Assembly (NCBI GenBank): GCA_900554605.1
Contig: USHU01000081.1
Span: 1-5,715, forward strand
DNA length: 5,715 nt
Reading direction: 5' to 3'
From: an uncultured Actinomyces sp.
GTDB lineage: Bacteria > Actinomycetota > Actinomycetes > Actinomycetales > Actinomycetaceae
Shown: piece by piece, positions 4,871 through 5,715 of the stretch
How the letters are laid out: each line of letters opens with the position of its first letter
How positions within the stretch are numbered: position 1 is the stretch's first letter
Position numbers and translations under genes: made by a program
The notes under the pieces: generated by a model
Told to the model about the DNA's origin: nothing
Databases searched by the model: none
Seen by the model: the letters and a program-made list of their open reading frames with translations, nothing else

Positions 4871-5676
4871 GCGCCGCCAAAGCGCCGCTCACGCCCGGCA
4901 TATTCAAGAAGACAGTCCCACAGCGCCTCGCGATCAAAAGTCGGCCACGGCCTCGGGCTAAACATGAACTCTGCATAGGCCATTTGCCACAGCATATAGT
5001 TCGAGAGCCTCTGCTCCCCCGAGGTTCGAATCATCAAGTCAACGTCGGGCACATCAGGCAGATATAGGTGGCGCGCAAAAGTCCGCTCGTTCACCCCGCG
5101 CGGCGATAAACGCCCCGCGGCAACGTCTTGCGCGATCGAGCGCGCAGCATCTGCTATTTCTGCGCGGCCCCCGTAATTCACGCACATCACCAAATCCAAA
5201 GTGGTGTTCTGACGCGTCTTTTCCTCCGCGCGCTCCAAAGCGTGAATGACCGATTTCCACAGCTTCGGCTCGCGACCGCTCCAGCGCACGTGTACTCCCC
5301 ACTGCTTCAGCAGGTCCGTTCGCCGAGCCAAGACATCACTGGCGTAGCTCATGATGAAGCGGACCTCTGCGGGCGAGCGCTTCCAGTTTTCCGTCGAGAA
5401 GGTGTAGACGGAAAGATAACGCACTCCCGCATCGATGGCCCCGGCGATCGTGTCGAGAAGCGCATACTCGCCGGCTCGATGTCCCTCGGTGCGCGGAAGT
5501 CCCCGATCATTGGCCCAGCGCCCGTTCCCGTCCATGATGATGGCGACGTGGCGGGGGACTTCCCCGGCTGCAAATTCGGGTGCTTGCCAAGGCCACTGCC
5601 CCGGTCCCGCGACCGGCTGACGTGGGTCCTTGGGTGCGCGATCCATGGGCGTCAGTTGCGCAAATTCATGGCTCAT
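4837..5676 (-). CDS. uppS: Polyprenyl diphosphate synthase (cis-prenyltransferase)
   Basis: This enzyme condenses isopentenyl diphosphate onto an allylic primer with cis geometry, making the polyprenyl diphosphate that becomes the lipid carrier for peptidoglycan and other cell-wall polymers. It is soluble or membrane-associated and has 279 residues. Conserved blocks are IMDGNGRWA (47-55, catalytic D49), GHRAG (65-69), TFSTENW (92-98), NYGGRAEI (167-174), LMIRTSGEQRLSNYMLWQ (214-231, with diphosphate-binding R217, R223 and S225) and AEFMFSPRPWP (235-245, metal-binding E236). The first 40 or so residues are an extension absent from the E. coli enzyme but common in actinobacteria. Product length (C50 or C55, or shorter) cannot be decided here. 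A paralogue may exist elsewhere, as in mycobacteria. The start has a good ribosome site. In many actinobacteria recO lies directly upstream, which would be off the right edge. It runs towards the zinc operon. Confidence 0.96.
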   Translation of the reverse strand: MSHEFAQLTPMDRAPKDPRQPVAGPGQWPWQAPEFAAGEVPRHVAIIMDGNGRWANDRGLPRTEGHRAGEYALLDTIAGAIDAGVRYLSVYTFSTENWKRSPAEVRFIMSYASDVLARRTDLLKQWGVHVRWSGREPKLWKSVIHALERAEEKTRQNTTLDLVMCVNYGGRAEIADAARSIAQDVAAGRLSPRGVNERTFARHLYLPDVPDVDLMIRTSGEQRLSNYMLWQMAYAEFMFSPRPWPTFDREALWDCLLEYAGRERRFGGAQDRVTGGAGA

Positions 5677-5685
5677 CCGTGTGCG

Positions 5686-5694
5686 CTCCTTTCC
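5686..5694 (-). promoter_or_regulatory. Ribosome binding site of uppS
   Basis: On the minus strand GGAAAGGAG ends nine bases before the ATG at 5676. It supports that ATG over the in-frame ATG ten codons further in (MDRAPKD). Only 21 more bases are visible upstream. Confidence 0.75.
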
Positions 5695-5715
5695 AGGAGT
5701 TGCAATGATTTTAAG

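Noticed and set aside
5700..5714. AT-rich TTAAAATCATTGCAA on the minus strand upstream of uppS, as a third Zur box or a -10 (TAAAAT)
   Set aside because: Only 9 of 14 positions match the 7-1-7 pattern. A -10 is possible, but the -35 region lies outside the window, so neither can be supported.

Overview
The window looks like a stretch of chromosome from a moderately GC-rich actinobacterium. The closest feel is the Actinomyces/Schaalia/Arcanobacterium side of the phylum, but that placement is inferred from protein style and cannot be fixed from sequence alone. The evidence is an M. tuberculosis FurB/Zur-like regulator with all three zinc sites, an N-terminally extended UppS, an apparently leaderless promoter, and zur lying close to uppS as it does in other actinobacteria. 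There is no sign of recent gene transfer, insertion sequences, CRISPR or phage.

Layout, left to right. Positions 2-847 hold the 3' part of a LacI-family sugar-type regulator whose DNA-binding domain lies off the left edge. Its stop codon is embedded in a compact control region (844-881) with a perfect TTGACA -35, a GATAAT -10 and two Fur/Zur-type 7-1-7 palindromes. This region drives a zinc-uptake operon on the + strand: znuA (881-1867, lipoprotein zinc-binding protein), znuC (1959-2726, ATPase), znuB (2723-3655, permease), zur (3700-4095, zinc-sensing repressor) and a small membrane protein resembling the DedA/VTT family (4092-4604). A perfect 15-bp hairpin separates znuA from znuC. znuC/znuB and zur/dedA-like overlap at their stop and start codons. 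Positions 4605-4836 are a non-coding convergent region with short direct repeats and hairpins, including a terminator-like hairpin for the opposite strand. Positions 4837-5676 on the minus strand encode uppS, the cis-prenyltransferase that makes the polyprenyl carrier for the cell wall. A 30-bp degenerate tandem duplication spans its stop codon.

How it works together (inference from family knowledge). When zinc is sufficient, Zur loaded with zinc should bind the two boxes over the -35 and -10 elements and shut the operon. When zinc falls, ZnuA captures zinc outside the membrane and ZnuB/ZnuC import it. Zur has no visible promoter of its own, so it is probably made from the operon it represses, giving negative feedback. 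The DedA-like protein and UppS may share a topic, polyprenyl-phosphate carrier supply and recycling, but this is a guess from proximity and family.

I do not see an undescribed system. The most distinctive signals are the apparently leaderless znuA promoter fully covered by two Zur-type operators, the intercistronic hairpin, the divergent DedA-like gene coupled to zur, and the repeat architecture in the convergent region.
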